Shown: positions 23,799-32,865 of the stretch, in pieces
Layout: the number at the start of each line of letters is the position of its first letter
How positions within the stretch are numbered: the stretch's first letter is position 1
Assembly (NCBI RefSeq): GCF_000243255.1
Contig: NZ_CM001436.1
Coordinates: 310,692-374,691, forward strand
DNA: 64,000 nt
Direction: 5' to 3'
Source: Methanoplanus limicola DSM 2279
GTDB lineage: Archaea > Halobacteriota > Methanomicrobia > Methanomicrobiales > Methanomicrobiaceae
Position numbers and translations under genes: made by a program
Notes under the pieces: generated by a model
The model's database searches: none
Seen by the model: only the letters and a program-made list of their open reading frames with translations
What the model was told of the DNA's origin: nothing

Positions 23799-24401
23799 AT
23801 GACAGAATGTGAAAATGTGCAGGACATGATCCGCCTCATGGCATCCAAACTGGAAGAGATGGCAGACTCTCTCTCAGATAAGGAGGTCAAACAGTTTATA
23901 GACGAGATTCTGGGTGCAAGGAGCATCTATGTAATGGGCGCCGGAAGATCAGGCCTTGTTGCAAAATCTTTTGCAATGAGGCTTATGCATCTCGGACTGA
24001 AGTCATATGTGATAGGTGAGACTATAACTCCGGCGATGAAGGACGGAGATACCGTGGTCGCCTTTTCAGGGTCAGGAGAAACAAAGACAATCGCAGAACT
24101 CTGTGAGACCGCAAAGGCACTCAACGGCAGAATATGTCTTGTCACATCAAAGAAGGACTCAAGAATTGGAAAGATTGCCAACTCTACAGTGGTCATCGAG
24201 AGTCACAGGGATCAGGTGGACGATGAATCAGCAGAGTATGAGATCAGGCAGATGATGGGCGATCACAAATCCTTTGCACCGCTTGGCACACTCTTCGAGA
24301 CAGGCTCAATGGTATTTGCAGACTCAATAATCTCCGCAGTTATGGAAATTATCGAATGTGAAGAGTCTGACCTGAAATGCCGGCACGCAAATATCGAATG
24401 A
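23799..24401 (+). CDS. hxlB: 6-phospho-3-hexuloisomerase
   Basis: A SIS-domain protein of 200 residues that interconverts hexulose 6-phosphate and fructose 6-phosphate in the ribulose monophosphate route. Methanogens use this route to make pentoses. Features: I-Y-V-M-G-A-G-R-S-G-L-V-A-K-S-F-A-M-R-L-M-H-L-G, G-D-T-V-V-A-F-S-G-S-G-E-T and T-S-K-K-D-S. The start could be ATG 23790; ATG 23799 has AAGGATGG in a better position. The partner 3-hexulose-6-phosphate synthase is not adjacent. Confidence 0.9.
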   Translation: MTECENVQDMIRLMASKLEEMADSLSDKEVKQFIDEILGARSIYVMGAGRSGLVAKSFAMRLMHLGLKSYVIGETITPAMKDGDTVVAFSGSGETKTIAELCETAKALNGRICLVTSKKDSRIGKIANSTVVIESHRDQVDDESAEYEIRQMMGDHKSFAPLGTLFETGSMVFADSIISAVMEIIECEESDLKCRHANIE

Positions 24402-24605
24402 ATAAATAAATCCAGACTTCCGGGCATAACAGATAAAAAATACCCTTTCTGAAAATTGGAGAAGAGTCAAAATAATATTTTTTCAGGCTCATCTCCGGCA
24501 GCACAGCCCCACTGAATTTATATGACAATTCCCGGAGGTGTAACTTTTTTGGAAAAGATTACTATCATACAGATCAAACCGTAAAATACAGGTAATGGTA
24601 CAAAT

Positions 24606-25706
24606 ATGACAGAATATTCCAGAAGGGTGACCGGAATTGAGATGTCCGGCATAAGAAAATTCTTCCAGAAGGCAAAACCGGATTCGGTCAATCTTGGAAT
24701 CGGACAGCCTGATTTTCCAACCCCAAAACATATAAAAAAAGCCGGCATTGAGGCGATTGAGAATAACCTCACCGGGTACACCTTCAATTACGGTGTACCG
24801 GAGTTAAGAGAGGCACTCTCAAAGAAGTTTAAGAGAGAGAATAACCTCTCATACAGTGCAGATCAGATAATTGTCACCGCAGGCGCTGGTGAAGCTCTGC
24901 ATATTGCAATGCAGACCCTTGTGGATGAGGGAGATAAAGTATTATTCCCTGATCCCGGTTTTGTATCATACCGGGAATGTGCTGTCCTCGCCGGAGGAAT
25001 TCCAGAGCCTTTTGCACTTACAGAAGACCTTGAAATAGATCCTGAAGCTCTAAAGTCGATGATCGATGATGCAAAGGTAATTGTGCTCAATTCACCCGGA
25101 AATCCGACCGGGACAGTTGAAAGCGTTGATACCATCAGAGCAGTGGTCGAATATGCGGATGACAAAGGAGTAACTGTCATATCTGATGAGGTATATGAAC
25201 ATTTCATCTATGACGGGGATAAACATGTCAGTGCCGCAGCATTCGGGGATAATGTCGTAACAATAAATGCTGCAAGCAAGACCTTCTCAATGACAGGGTG
25301 GAGACTTGGGTTCATCGCCGGAAGTGAGGATTTCATCGAGCAGAGTGTCAAGGTGCACCAGTACTGCCAGACCTGCGCAACCTCAATCTCCCAGTATGCC
25401 GCAATTGCAGGGTACACCGGCAGTATGGACTGTGTATGGGAGATGAGGGACGAATATGAAGCCCGGAGAAACCTGCTTTATGACGGACTTACCAATCTCG
25501 GCTTTGACTTTAAGAAACCCGGCGGTGCATTTTATCTGTTTGTCCCGATGAATGAAGAGACGTTCAAAAAGATCATTGATGCAGGAGTTATCGCAATTCC
25601 GGGCGATGCATTCGGTGAAAATTCAAAAAATTATGCAAGGTTCAGCTATGCAGCCTCAGAAGAGAATATAAAAGAGGCACTGCTCAGAATGAAAAATATA
25701 ATCTGA
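24606..25706 (+). CDS. Pyridoxal-phosphate aminotransferase (class I, aspartate/aromatic type)
   Basis: 366 residues with the fold type I pattern. V-N-L-G-I-G-Q-P-D-F is near the N-terminus, V-T-A-G-A-G-E-A-L the cofactor loop. N-S-P-G-N-P-T-G-T and I-S-D-E-V-Y-E-H follow, and A-A-S-K-T-F-S-M-T-G-W-R-L-G-F carries the Schiff-base lysine. The end has F-G-E-N-S-K-N-Y-A-R-F-S-Y-A. Substrate cannot be fixed from sequence: aspartate, tyrosine or another amino acid. It is not in an operon with obvious pathway partners. Confidence 0.92.
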   Translation: MTEYSRRVTGIEMSGIRKFFQKAKPDSVNLGIGQPDFPTPKHIKKAGIEAIENNLTGYTFNYGVPELREALSKKFKRENNLSYSADQIIVTAGAGEALHIAMQTLVDEGDKVLFPDPGFVSYRECAVLAGGIPEPFALTEDLEIDPEALKSMIDDAKVIVLNSPGNPTGTVESVDTIRAVVEYADDKGVTVISDEVYEHFIYDGDKHVSAAAFGDNVVTINAASKTFSMTGWRLGFIAGSEDFIEQSVKVHQYCQTCATSISQYAAIAGYTGSMDCVWEMRDEYEARRNLLYDGLTNLGFDFKKPGGAFYLFVPMNEETFKKIIDAGVIAIPGDAFGENSKNYARFSYAASEENIKEALLRMKNII

Positions 25707-25821
25707 GATTTAAAAAAATCCGGGCTTTAAGTCCGGCATCAGATGATCTGAAATAAAAATCAGATCGATTAAATAACAACCCCATAAAAATAATTCAAAA
25801 ATTTTATCAGAGGAGAATAAT

Positions 25822-26868
25822 ATGGTAAAAGAGCTGTTAAAGAGACTTTCAGATGCACACGGTGTATCAAGCTATGAAGGAAATATCAGGGAGATAATTA
25901 AGAAGGAACTTGCCGGCCATGTCGATGACATCTATACAGACAAGATGGGCAATCTCATTGCTGTAAAATCCGGAGATGACTTTAAATTCATGATAGCATC
26001 CCACATGGATGAAATCGGACTGATGGTCCAGCATATAGACGAGAAGGGTTTTATAAAATTCGTCCATGTCGGAGGGTGGTTCAACCCTGTCCTGTACACA
26101 CAGAGGGTAATAATTCACGGTAAAAAAGGACCGGTTACCGGCGTAACCGGAGCAAAACCTCCCCACAAGATGAGTCCGGAGGACCGGAAAAAAGAGATCA
26201 AAACCGAGGATATGTTCATCGATGCAGGTGCTGTCAGTGAGGAGGAAGTAAAAGAACTCGGTATTGAGATCGGATCCCCGGTTACGATTGACCGTGAATT
26301 TACTGACCTTGCAAACAGCCGCGTCACCGGAAAGGCTATGGACAACAGGGTGGGCGTTGCAGTTCTCATCGAGGCTCTAAAAAAGACAGACTCGCCGCAT
26401 ACTATATATGGTGTCTTTACAGTGCAGGAAGAGCTTGGACTTAAGGGTGCAAAGGTCAGTGCATTTGCACTTGCTCCGGACTGTGCCATTGCAACTGACG
26501 TGACAATACCTGGTGACCACCCCGGCATAACAAAGAAGGACGCAACCGTAGAGATGGGCAAAGGGCCTGTTCTTGTCCTTGCAAGCGCCGCCGGCAGAGG
26601 ACTTATGGCAGACTGGCGGGTATCAGACTGGCTGAGAAAAACCGCTGAGGAGAATGAAATACCATACCAGCTTGAAGTCGGAGAAGGCGGAAACACCGAT
26701 GCAACAATCATCCATCTTGTCAGGGACGGAATTCCAAGCATTCCGCTCTCAGTTCCGGCAAGGTACATCCATTCCCCTGTTGAGGTAGTTGATATGAAAG
26801 ACGTTGAAGCCTCAGTAAAACTTCTTGTAAAGGCTCTCAAGACAAAACCTGATCTCACCTGGGACTGA
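25822..26868 (+). CDS. M42 family metallo-aminopeptidase
   Basis: The protein (348 residues) matches the M42 peptidases (tetrahedral aminopeptidase, glutamyl aminopeptidase or endoglucanase-named homologues). Metal ligands are seen in A-S-H-M-D-E-I-G (H61, D63), K-A-M-D-N-R-V-G, V-Q-E-E-L-G-L-K-G-A, A-T-D-V-T-I-P-G-D-H and Y-I-H-S-P-V-E-V. It probably degrades peptides released by the proteasome. GAGGAG precedes the ATG at good distance. A long antisense frame (26115-26909) is a shadow. T7 follows. Confidence 0.93.
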   Translation: MVKELLKRLSDAHGVSSYEGNIREIIKKELAGHVDDIYTDKMGNLIAVKSGDDFKFMIASHMDEIGLMVQHIDEKGFIKFVHVGGWFNPVLYTQRVIIHGKKGPVTGVTGAKPPHKMSPEDRKKEIKTEDMFIDAGAVSEEEVKELGIEIGSPVTIDREFTDLANSRVTGKAMDNRVGVAVLIEALKKTDSPHTIYGVFTVQEELGLKGAKVSAFALAPDCAIATDVTIPGDHPGITKKDATVEMGKGPVLVLASAAGRGLMADWRVSDWLRKTAEENEIPYQLEVGEGGNTDATIIHLVRDGIPSIPLSVPARYIHSPVEVVDMKDVEASVKLLVKALKTKPDLTWD

Positions 26869-26909
26869 ACAGAGGAAAGAACACGGGGCAAAACCCGCAA
26901 TAAATACAC

Positions 26910-26916
26910 TTTTTTT
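26910..26916 (+). terminator. T7 terminator after the M42 peptidase
   Basis: Seven Ts lie 42 bases past the stop, with no hairpin. Typical archaeal signal. Confidence 0.45.
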
Positions 26917-27030
26917 CACAGACTTTTTATCCGGAGAATTTTTCCCTGATGAAATACTTCCCGGAGCTGTCAGGATTATGTTCATATTGTAAACTACCTC
27001 CGGGCTAAAGACAAAGGGGATTTACGCTAA

Positions 27031-27040
27031 AATATTAAAT
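27031..27040 (+). promoter_or_regulatory. TATA element for the lipoprotein at 27067
   Basis: AATATTAAAT centres about 31 bases before ATG 27067, leaving a leader of only a few bases. Confidence 0.4.
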
Positions 27041-27066
27041 ACCTTCATAGCAATTAACAGAGTATT

Positions 27067-27561
27067 ATGAAAAAATGGACAGCCATTCTGGTTATATTTA
27101 TGGCAACAGCCCTTATACTCTGTGCAGGGTGCACAGGATCAGACAGCAGCAGTACAACCCCGGCAGCAACATCTCAGCCAACCGCAACAGCAACTGCGGC
27201 AGCAGAACCGACAGTCAGCCCTGATCTTATCCCCGGACCTACCAACCAGCCGGAGGGCAAATATCAGGTAGCAGTAGGTGTTGACAAGGACTCGGTATAT
27301 GGCACAATCTCTGTAGAATTCAGGGGTGGCATGGGCCAGAACTTTGTTAACAACATTGTTGTGGACTGTTACTTTGCAGACGGCAGCCACGAGACAAAAG
27401 AACTTAGTGCAGACAAAGTTGGAGATACGGTAACATTTAACGGCGGCCAGAAGACACAGGACAGAATAAAGGTTACAGTAACATATGACGGATCTATTGG
27501 ATCATATGTAATCTACGACAGTCTTATTCCCCATAAAGAGATAATTCCGATGGTCAAGTAA
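27067..27561 (+). CDS. Secreted lipoprotein
   Basis: A signal peptide with lipobox A-L-I-L-C-A-G-C is followed by a serine/threonine/alanine-rich spacer (about residues 24-55). A beta-rich globular domain follows with Y-G-T-I-S-V-E-F-R-G-G-M-G-Q-N and D-R-I-K-V-T-V-T-Y-D-G. 164 residues. It is probably anchored outside the cell. Function unknown. It ends near T8 and repeat copy 2, convergent to the second MoxR operon. Confidence 0.75.
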   Translation: MKKWTAILVIFMATALILCAGCTGSDSSSTTPAATSQPTATATAAAEPTVSPDLIPGPTNQPEGKYQVAVGVDKDSVYGTISVEFRGGMGQNFVNNIVVDCYFADGSHETKELSADKVGDTVTFNGGQKTQDRIKVTVTYDGSIGSYVIYDSLIPHKEIIPMVK

Positions 27562-27586
27562 TCCGGAAATTCCGGCAGATTCAAAC

Positions 27587-27594
27587 TTTTTTTT
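27587..27594 (+). terminator. T8 terminator after the lipoprotein
   Basis: Eight Ts lie 26 bases after the stop and 17 bases before repeat copy 2. Confidence 0.5.
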
Positions 27595-27610
27595 AAACAA
27601 AAATAAAAAT

Positions 27611-27668
27611 AGTCATTCATGAACCAGCCGGTTCACAGATAATGAATGAAACAGTGCACTGTTTCATA
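27611..27668 (+). repeat. 58-base dispersed palindromic repeat, copy 2
   Basis: Identical to copy 1 (reverse orientation) over 58 bases. The perfect palindrome is at 27646-27667. The copy sits between the lipoprotein gene and the 3' end of the second MoxR operon. Copies 2 and 3 also share GGAGAT directly after the repeat. Confidence 0.9.
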
Positions 27669-27704
27669 GGAGATTAGGGAAAAGATATATGTCCGGTGCA
27701 GTGG

Positions 27705-29381
27705 TCACACCTTCTTCTCCGCAATAATATTCCGGATATACCGGACGAAATCATCAAACTGTTCCTTATCGGCACTGCCCTTTGCAAATTCAACCGCCGA
27801 GCAGGCTTCAAGCAGATTTCCAAGATAAAGTTTATCACCGGAATAACTGCCGGTGTGACCTATAATATCCATAAGCTCCTCATTTGTAACCTCACTTCCG
27901 TCATAATAACTGTGCGAGAGATATATCCTCAAAGCCTGCCCGGCCTTTCCATATGCAGAGACATAATCACCTTCTGCAAAAGCTGATTCAGCTTCATCAA
28001 GCAGCCCTAAGGCATATTTCCGGTAATCAAAAGGAACCTTAACCACATCAGCCATAACAGATCCGCCCTCCGCAGTGCCTGAACAGTATTTCTTATAGAC
28101 AAACCATCCAATTACAGCCAGAACTGCAATCAGCAGAACCAACATAAACGGGAAAAGCCACGAATAATCATCAGCACGAATCAGCCTGACCTCATGTACC
28201 ACCTCGAGATCAGCACTTAAATCCGCAGTAATCTTTGGACTGTTATCAGATTCGTCCTCATTCTGAGCACCCGGATCTCCGTAAGAGGGGTTGAAAATCT
28301 GCTCAAATAATGCCCCGTCCTTAGTGTAATTGACCGAGGCAGAAACCGGGGCAAAACCATCATTCTGAAGAGTAACCAGGTAGTTCTGATATGTCTCATT
28401 ATTCAGGAGGCTCTCAGGAATGAGGCTTTCCTGCTCTTCAGGGTTAAAAATCTCTTCTACAGATGAAACCTCACCATCATTCACATTGCCTGAAAGTGTT
28501 ACCAAATCCCCTGCCTGATTCTTATACTCCCTTCTAAAAGAGCCTTCATCCATACTCTCAGGGTTTACTGATTCTGCCGAGAGTTCATAACCTTCCTCTG
28601 AAAGTTTCTCCTCAGCACTGCTAAGCAGTTCATCACCGGAAATCGCCTCAGAGAGGGCTTCCATCTCTCTGCCAATCTCCTCCGTCTTCTCTTCCATCTG
28701 TCTCTTTAAAGACTCTGGATTGTAGGACTGCTGAGAATTCTGCAGTGCCTGCTGAGATGAAACCGGCTGCTGCGCCTGACTGTTCATCATCTGATTGATC
28801 AGGCTCTGCTGTTGCTGCTGCATCTGATTCGCCATCTGCTGAGCGGAAGATGAACTCTGCTGACCTGAGGAAGAAGACTGCGATTCAGTACTGGTCTGAG
28901 GATTCTTTTGGTTCTTACCTGAAGTATCATCAGTGAAGTGTACCGTTATTGTGCCGAGCGTCACAGTCTTTGAAGTGCTGTCGTCTGAATACTGAAATGA
29001 AATATCCACGTCAATGGTCTTTTGGCTCTCAGATACAAGTCCGTTTAAGGTGAACTTCCCGTCTCCGGCAGGGAGTGTCAGCGGAGTACTTTGGGAATTG
29101 GAGGACGAATATGAAAATCCACCGGACTGAACCTTTTCAGTCGTCCTGTAAACCATCTGCCCGGAGACTGCATTTCCAAGACTGTTTTCGTATGCTATCG
29201 GAATCTCTGCCTCACTTCCGGTGCTGAAATAATAATCCTTCTGACCACTCTGAAAGGTAATCTCATCCGCAAGTACGGGCACTGCAAGGAGGGAGATTAA
29301 GAGCAGAAAAAGAATGATGGATTTTTTAGACCCGGAAATCCGACAATTACCGGATGATTCAGCACTTAAATCCGTTTTCAC
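27705..29381 (-). CDS. Secreted/membrane protein with Q/S-rich region, last gene of the second MoxR operon
   Basis: 558 residues. A signal peptide or anchor lies near residues 20-38. A beta-rich domain covers about 40-150. A Q/S/N-rich low-complexity segment spans roughly 155-225. A charged helical region and a repeat-like domain follow (about 225-400, with two S-x-E-E-I-F-N-P and E-Q-I-F-N-P segments). A transmembrane helix lies near 410-432, then a cytoplasmic helical tail resembling DUF4129 with A-G-Q-A-L-R-I-Y-L-S-H-S-Y. Layout parallels the large protein of the first operon. Start overlaps the VWA gene end. Confidence 0.75.
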   Translation of the reverse strand: MKTDLSAESSGNCRISGSKKSIILFLLLISLLAVPVLADEITFQSGQKDYYFSTGSEAEIPIAYENSLGNAVSGQMVYRTTEKVQSGGFSYSSSNSQSTPLTLPAGDGKFTLNGLVSESQKTIDVDISFQYSDDSTSKTVTLGTITVHFTDDTSGKNQKNPQTSTESQSSSSGQQSSSSAQQMANQMQQQQQSLINQMMNSQAQQPVSSQQALQNSQQSYNPESLKRQMEEKTEEIGREMEALSEAISGDELLSSAEEKLSEEGYELSAESVNPESMDEGSFRREYKNQAGDLVTLSGNVNDGEVSSVEEIFNPEEQESLIPESLLNNETYQNYLVTLQNDGFAPVSASVNYTKDGALFEQIFNPSYGDPGAQNEDESDNSPKITADLSADLEVVHEVRLIRADDYSWLFPFMLVLLIAVLAVIGWFVYKKYCSGTAEGGSVMADVVKVPFDYRKYALGLLDEAESAFAEGDYVSAYGKAGQALRIYLSHSYYDGSEVTNEELMDIIGHTGSYSGDKLYLGNLLEACSAVEFAKGSADKEQFDDFVRYIRNIIAEKKV

Positions 29382-30328
29382 TGTATAATACGCCCCCTTC
29401 CATATCTGATGTAAATCTCACCCAGGAGAAGAACTGCCGAGATGATATAAAATACAAAGGCTATGCTTGTATCCTCTTTCTCACGCTTAATCTCAGAATT
29501 CAGGCTCGAATATATATCCGAAAGTGTCCTGTCATCCACCGATTTGAAATATTTTCCGCCTGTAGAGTCCGCAATCTCCTGTAAAGTGGCCTCATCAAGT
29601 TCGGCATACTGCGGGTTGCCAAACCAGTCATATCCAAGCACTACAGGCTGATTAGATCCCATTCCGATAGTGAAGACCTGAATATTGCTCTCCTTTGCAT
29701 AAGCTTCCGCCTCCTGCGGTGAGATGACTCCGGCGTTATTGACACCGTCAGACAAAAGAATTACAACCTTCTTCTGATTTGGAATCGAATCTGCCATATT
29801 TATGCCAAGGGCAAGTCCGTCACCTATAGCAGTGGCGCCGTCCTTTGACATAATGTCATTCAGATTTTCAATAACCCTCTCTTTATCCGGCGTAAGATAA
29901 CTCGCAGTCGAAGCTCCGGATTCAAAGACCACAATTCCGGCATAGTCCTTTGGATCGAGATCCTTAATCAGCTCTTCAGCAGCTCCCTTTGCAGCCTCAA
30001 GACGGTTTGGGGAATAATCGGTCGCCTGCATACTTCCGGAATTGTCCATCACAAGGACAACGCTTACACCCTCCTTAGTCTGCTCAAGCGGGATATGCGG
30101 ATCGGCAAGCCCGATAAATATACATCCTATTGCCGCAAGAATCAGAATAACAAGAATTTTCGGCTTCCTTGACTTAGAGAGATCACCAAGAGTGCTCTTT
30201 AAAAAACTCACCCGGGAAAAAGCCATAGCCTCCTGCTTTCTCTTCCTCGCCGAAATTTCAATATAATACCAGCACACCGGAAGAATCAGAAGGCCGAGTA
30301 ACCATTCCGGGCTGTAAAAACCTGCCAT
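29378..30328 (-). CDS. VWA-domain membrane protein (BatA-like)
   Basis: The 316-residue protein has transmembrane helices near residues 8-20 and 56-72, and one near the C-terminus (about 293-311). The VWA domain between has a full MIDAS: V-M-D-N-S-G-S-M, T-A-I-G-D-G-L and L-L-S-D-G-V-N-N. This is the arrangement of aerotolerance-type BatA proteins acting with MoxR and DUF58. Probably an extracytoplasmic metal-dependent ligand binder. It begins three bases before the DUF58 stop and overlaps the next gene by four bases. Confidence 0.9.
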   Translation of the reverse strand: MAGFYSPEWLLGLLILPVCWYYIEISARKRKQEAMAFSRVSFLKSTLGDLSKSRKPKILVILILAAIGCIFIGLADPHIPLEQTKEGVSVVLVMDNSGSMQATDYSPNRLEAAKGAAEELIKDLDPKDYAGIVVFESGASTASYLTPDKERVIENLNDIMSKDGATAIGDGLALGINMADSIPNQKKVVILLSDGVNNAGVISPQEAEAYAKESNIQVFTIGMGSNQPVVLGYDWFGNPQYAELDEATLQEIADSTGGKYFKSVDDRTLSDIYSSLNSEIKREKEDTSIAFVFYIISAVLLLGEIYIRYGRGRIIQ

Positions 30329-30331
30329 ATA

Positions 30332-31270
30332 TCACACACCTCTCTTAATTTCACCGGAGAAAAATTTCTTTAAAACTATATCATACCTGTCGGTGGTTTT
30401 AAGGTCAACACAGCCGATTCTGCACCTCTTAAAAGAATTAAAAACCTTCTCATCCGCTTCCCTGACAGATTCCTCAAACCGAATTCTTACAGACTCGTCC
30501 GAGGTGTCAATGAGAATCTGTTCACCGGTTTCAGGGTCCTCCAGCTCAATAAGGCCGACATCCGGCAGTTCTGACTCCCTCGGATCAGTAAGCCGGATTG
30601 CAATAACCTCATGCCGTCCTTTCATAATCTTAAGCGGTTTCCGATAGCCTTCGGCATAAAAGTCAGAGATCAGAATGACCGAACTCTTCCTCTTAACAGT
30701 CTTTGAGAGGAAGGAGATGGCCGGTGATATATCAGTACCCTTAGATTCGGGGACAAATTCAGTCATTGTATTAAGTATCTTTATCAGATGCTTTCGCCCC
30801 CGCCCTGCCGGGATGAACTTCTCCACCCTGTCAGTGAATATGCAGAGGCCCACACGGTCATTGTTTTTAATTGCCGCAAATCCAATCGAGGCGCAGATCT
30901 CAATCATACGTTCATATTTCGGAACAACCAAACCAAAACTTCCGGAACCTGAATAGTCCGGCACGAGGTAGAAGGTCTGATCCCTCTCCTCGGTAAACTC
31001 CTTGATATATGGATGGTTGAGCCTCGCAGTGACATTCCAGTCAATAGCCCGGACGTCATCACCAGGCACATACTCCCTTATATCAGTGAACTCAATACCC
31101 TGGCCCTTAAATACAGATCTGTGCTGCCCGGACTGGAGGCCTTCAACATATATTTTTGTATATAACTCCACATCTGAGATCTTCTTTATCAGGTCCCTGA
31201 CATCCCTCCCGGGAGCAGCCACCGTCTCTGAAACAGCCTCTCTTTTAAATCCGGGAATTTTAAATTTCAT
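30332..31270 (-). CDS. DUF58 domain protein (second MoxR operon)
   Basis: 312 residues from ATG 31270, preceded by GGGAGGT; the earlier GTG start at 31288 covers that ribosome binding site. DUF58 features: D-I-R-E-Y-V-P-G-D-D-V-R-A-I-D-W-N-V-T-A near residues 65-85 and Y-L-V-P-D-Y-S-G-S-G-S-F-G, with V-I-L-I-S-D-F-Y-A-E-G-Y in the VWA-like part. No transmembrane segment is visible, so unlike the first copy it is soluble. It is expected to be a partner of the adjacent MoxR. Confidence 0.9.
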   Translation of the reverse strand: MKFKIPGFKREAVSETVAAPGRDVRDLIKKISDVELYTKIYVEGLQSGQHRSVFKGQGIEFTDIREYVPGDDVRAIDWNVTARLNHPYIKEFTEERDQTFYLVPDYSGSGSFGLVVPKYERMIEICASIGFAAIKNNDRVGLCIFTDRVEKFIPAGRGRKHLIKILNTMTEFVPESKGTDISPAISFLSKTVKRKSSVILISDFYAEGYRKPLKIMKGRHEVIAIRLTDPRESELPDVGLIELEDPETGEQILIDTSDESVRIRFEESVREADEKVFNSFKRCRIGCVDLKTTDRYDIVLKKFFSGEIKRGV

Positions 31271-31312
31271 ACATTTCTGACCTCCCACGAAAACGGATAA
31301 TCACAGAGATAT

Positions 31313-32299
31313 TCATGGCACAGGCACTGACTGAAGAATCTTCTCAATCAGGTCGTCAGTTGTGACCTCTTCGGCTTCGGCCTCATATGTCAGCAGGATT
31401 CTGTGCCTGAGCACGTCAGCGGCTATTGACTTTACATCCTGCGGGGTGACATAACCCCTGCCCTTAAGCAGAGCATACGCCTTTGCACCCAGTACAAGAT
31501 AGATTGAGGCCCGCGGGGATGCACCGCATGAGATATAATTTCCGGCATCAAGTCCGTATCTGTCAGGATTCCGGGTGGCATCAACGAGAGCAGCACAGTA
31601 TTTCTTAATCTCAGACTCTGCATATATCTCCTTTACGAATTTCTGGATCTCGATTATCTTCTCAGCCGGAATAACCCTCTCAGGCTTTGAGGCGAAGCCT
31701 TCGGTGAACCTGTCAAGAATTATAACCTCATCTGACAGTGACGGATAGGTCATCATTACCTTAAACATAAACCTGTCAACCTGTGCCTCGGGGAGAGGAT
31801 ATGTCCCCTCGGACTCTATCGGATTTTCGGTTGCGAGAACAAAGAAAGGGCTGTTAAGAGGGAATGTATTGCCCTGAATAGTAACCTGGTACTCCTGCAT
31901 AGCCTCAAGAAGGGCGGACTGCACCTTTGGGGGCGCACGGTTTATCTCATCCGCAAGTATGAAACTTGCAAATACAGGCCCTTTCACAGTGCTGAACTCA
32001 CCGTCATGGTGATTGTAAATTCTTGTACCAACAATGTCTGAGGGCAGGAGGTCAGGTGTGAACTGAATCCTTGAAAAGTCAGCATCAATGCATTCTGAAA
32101 GTGTCTTTATAGTAAGCGTCTTTGCAATGCCGGGGACACCTTCCAAAAGCACATGCCCCCCTGCTGACAGTGCGATTAGAAGTCTGTCAACAACTTCGTC
32201 CTGCCCGACAATGACTCTTTTAACCTCATTTTTGACATTATTGAGAATATCAGAATATTCTGAGGCTCTCCGGTTAAGCTCTTCAATTTCAGCATTCAT
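31313..32299 (-). CDS. MoxR family AAA+ ATPase (second operon)
   Basis: 328 residues. Walker A G-V-P-G-I-A-K-T (about 53-60), Walker B I-L-A-D-E-I-N-R, the MoxR insert P-P-K-V-Q-S-A-L-L-E-A-M-Q-E, sensor L-A-T-E-N-P, and the C-terminal lid A-A-D-V-L-R-H-R-I-L-L-T-Y. AGGAG precedes ATG 32299. It is the first gene of the operon continuing with DUF58, VWA and a large secreted protein. Paralogue of the MoxR at 14369-15343, but from a different subgroup judging by the Walker B context. Confidence 0.95.
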   Translation of the reverse strand: MNAEIEELNRRASEYSDILNNVKNEVKRVIVGQDEVVDRLLIALSAGGHVLLEGVPGIAKTLTIKTLSECIDADFSRIQFTPDLLPSDIVGTRIYNHHDGEFSTVKGPVFASFILADEINRAPPKVQSALLEAMQEYQVTIQGNTFPLNSPFFVLATENPIESEGTYPLPEAQVDRFMFKVMMTYPSLSDEVIILDRFTEGFASKPERVIPAEKIIEIQKFVKEIYAESEIKKYCAALVDATRNPDRYGLDAGNYISCGASPRASIYLVLGAKAYALLKGRGYVTPQDVKSIAADVLRHRILLTYEAEAEEVTTDDLIEKILQSVPVP

Positions 32300-32456
32300 A
32301 CTGGCGTCTCCTAATAATCAGTAATGACTAAAAAGTCAAATCTGTAAATCCAGTTTTTAAAGAAATTTTATATAAATGATCCGGATACCGGTGGTTAAAG
32401 TGAAGAAACAGAGTGGATTCATTCCGGCCGGATGATATTCCGGCGGGAAACAAAAA

Positions 32457-32514
32457 AGTCACTCATGAACCAGCCGGTTCACAGATGATGAATGAAACAG
32501 TGTAATGTTTCATA
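32457..32514 (+). repeat. 58-base dispersed palindromic repeat, copy 3 (diverged)
   Basis: Aligned with copy 2 it has four differences: one near the start, one in the middle, two at the centre of the perfect palindrome. It lies in the 364-base gap between the second MoxR operon start and tRNA-Leu. That gap otherwise shows AT-rich sequence, a short direct repeat (ACAACAGTTAT at about 32589 and 32614) and the tRNA promoter. Confidence 0.85.
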
Positions 32515-32635
32515 GGAGATGCAGTCAGCCACAGATCAGATATGAGAAAATAATTATTCAGGAGATGCGGATTTTTCTGAGATTTTAAACAACAGTTATT
32601 TTAGCTATTATTGACAACAGTTATGGGTATTTTTG

Positions 32636-32645
32636 TGATATAATA
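32636..32645 (+). promoter_or_regulatory. TATA element for tRNA-Leu
   Basis: GTGATATAATA spans the site about 23-26 bases before the tRNA 5' end. This is the expected archaeal promoter spacing for a tRNA gene. Confidence 0.55.
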
Positions 32646-32663
32646 CAGAAGTGCACTTAATCA

Positions 32664-32745
32664 GCGAGAGTTGCCGAGTGGTCAAAGGCGCTGGATTTAG
32701 GGTCCAGTCTTTAGTAGTTCGCAGGTTCGACTCCTGCCTCTCGCA
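32664..32745 (+). tRNA. tRNA-Leu (anticodon UAG)
   Basis: The acceptor stem pairs GCGAGAG with CTCTCGC, with discriminator A at 32745 and no encoded CCA. The anticodon stem is CTGGA/TCCAG around loop TTTAGGG, giving anticodon TAG. The T-arm has GCAGG-TTCGACT-CCTGC, and a long variable arm is present as for class II tRNAs. No intron is seen. It should read CUA and related leucine codons. Confidence 0.95.
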
Positions 32746-32865
32746 TTTTCAGATAAAGAGATTTTAAAATCAATATAACTTCTTTTCAGCCATATAATCC
32801 GGAAAAATAAAATATGACCCGGAATTCCGGATTATAATTATCTGAACATTCTCTGCTCTTTACTC

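Noticed and set aside
26115-26909. 264-codon frame antisense to the M42 peptidase gene
   Set aside because: It runs entirely opposite a clearly identified enzyme and its composition is serine-rich shadow-like; no family motif or ribosome binding site is seen.
32299-32664. Possible small RNA in the 364-base gap before tRNA-Leu
   Set aside because: Only the palindromic repeat, a short direct repeat and the tRNA promoter are visible; no conserved structure supports an RNA gene.
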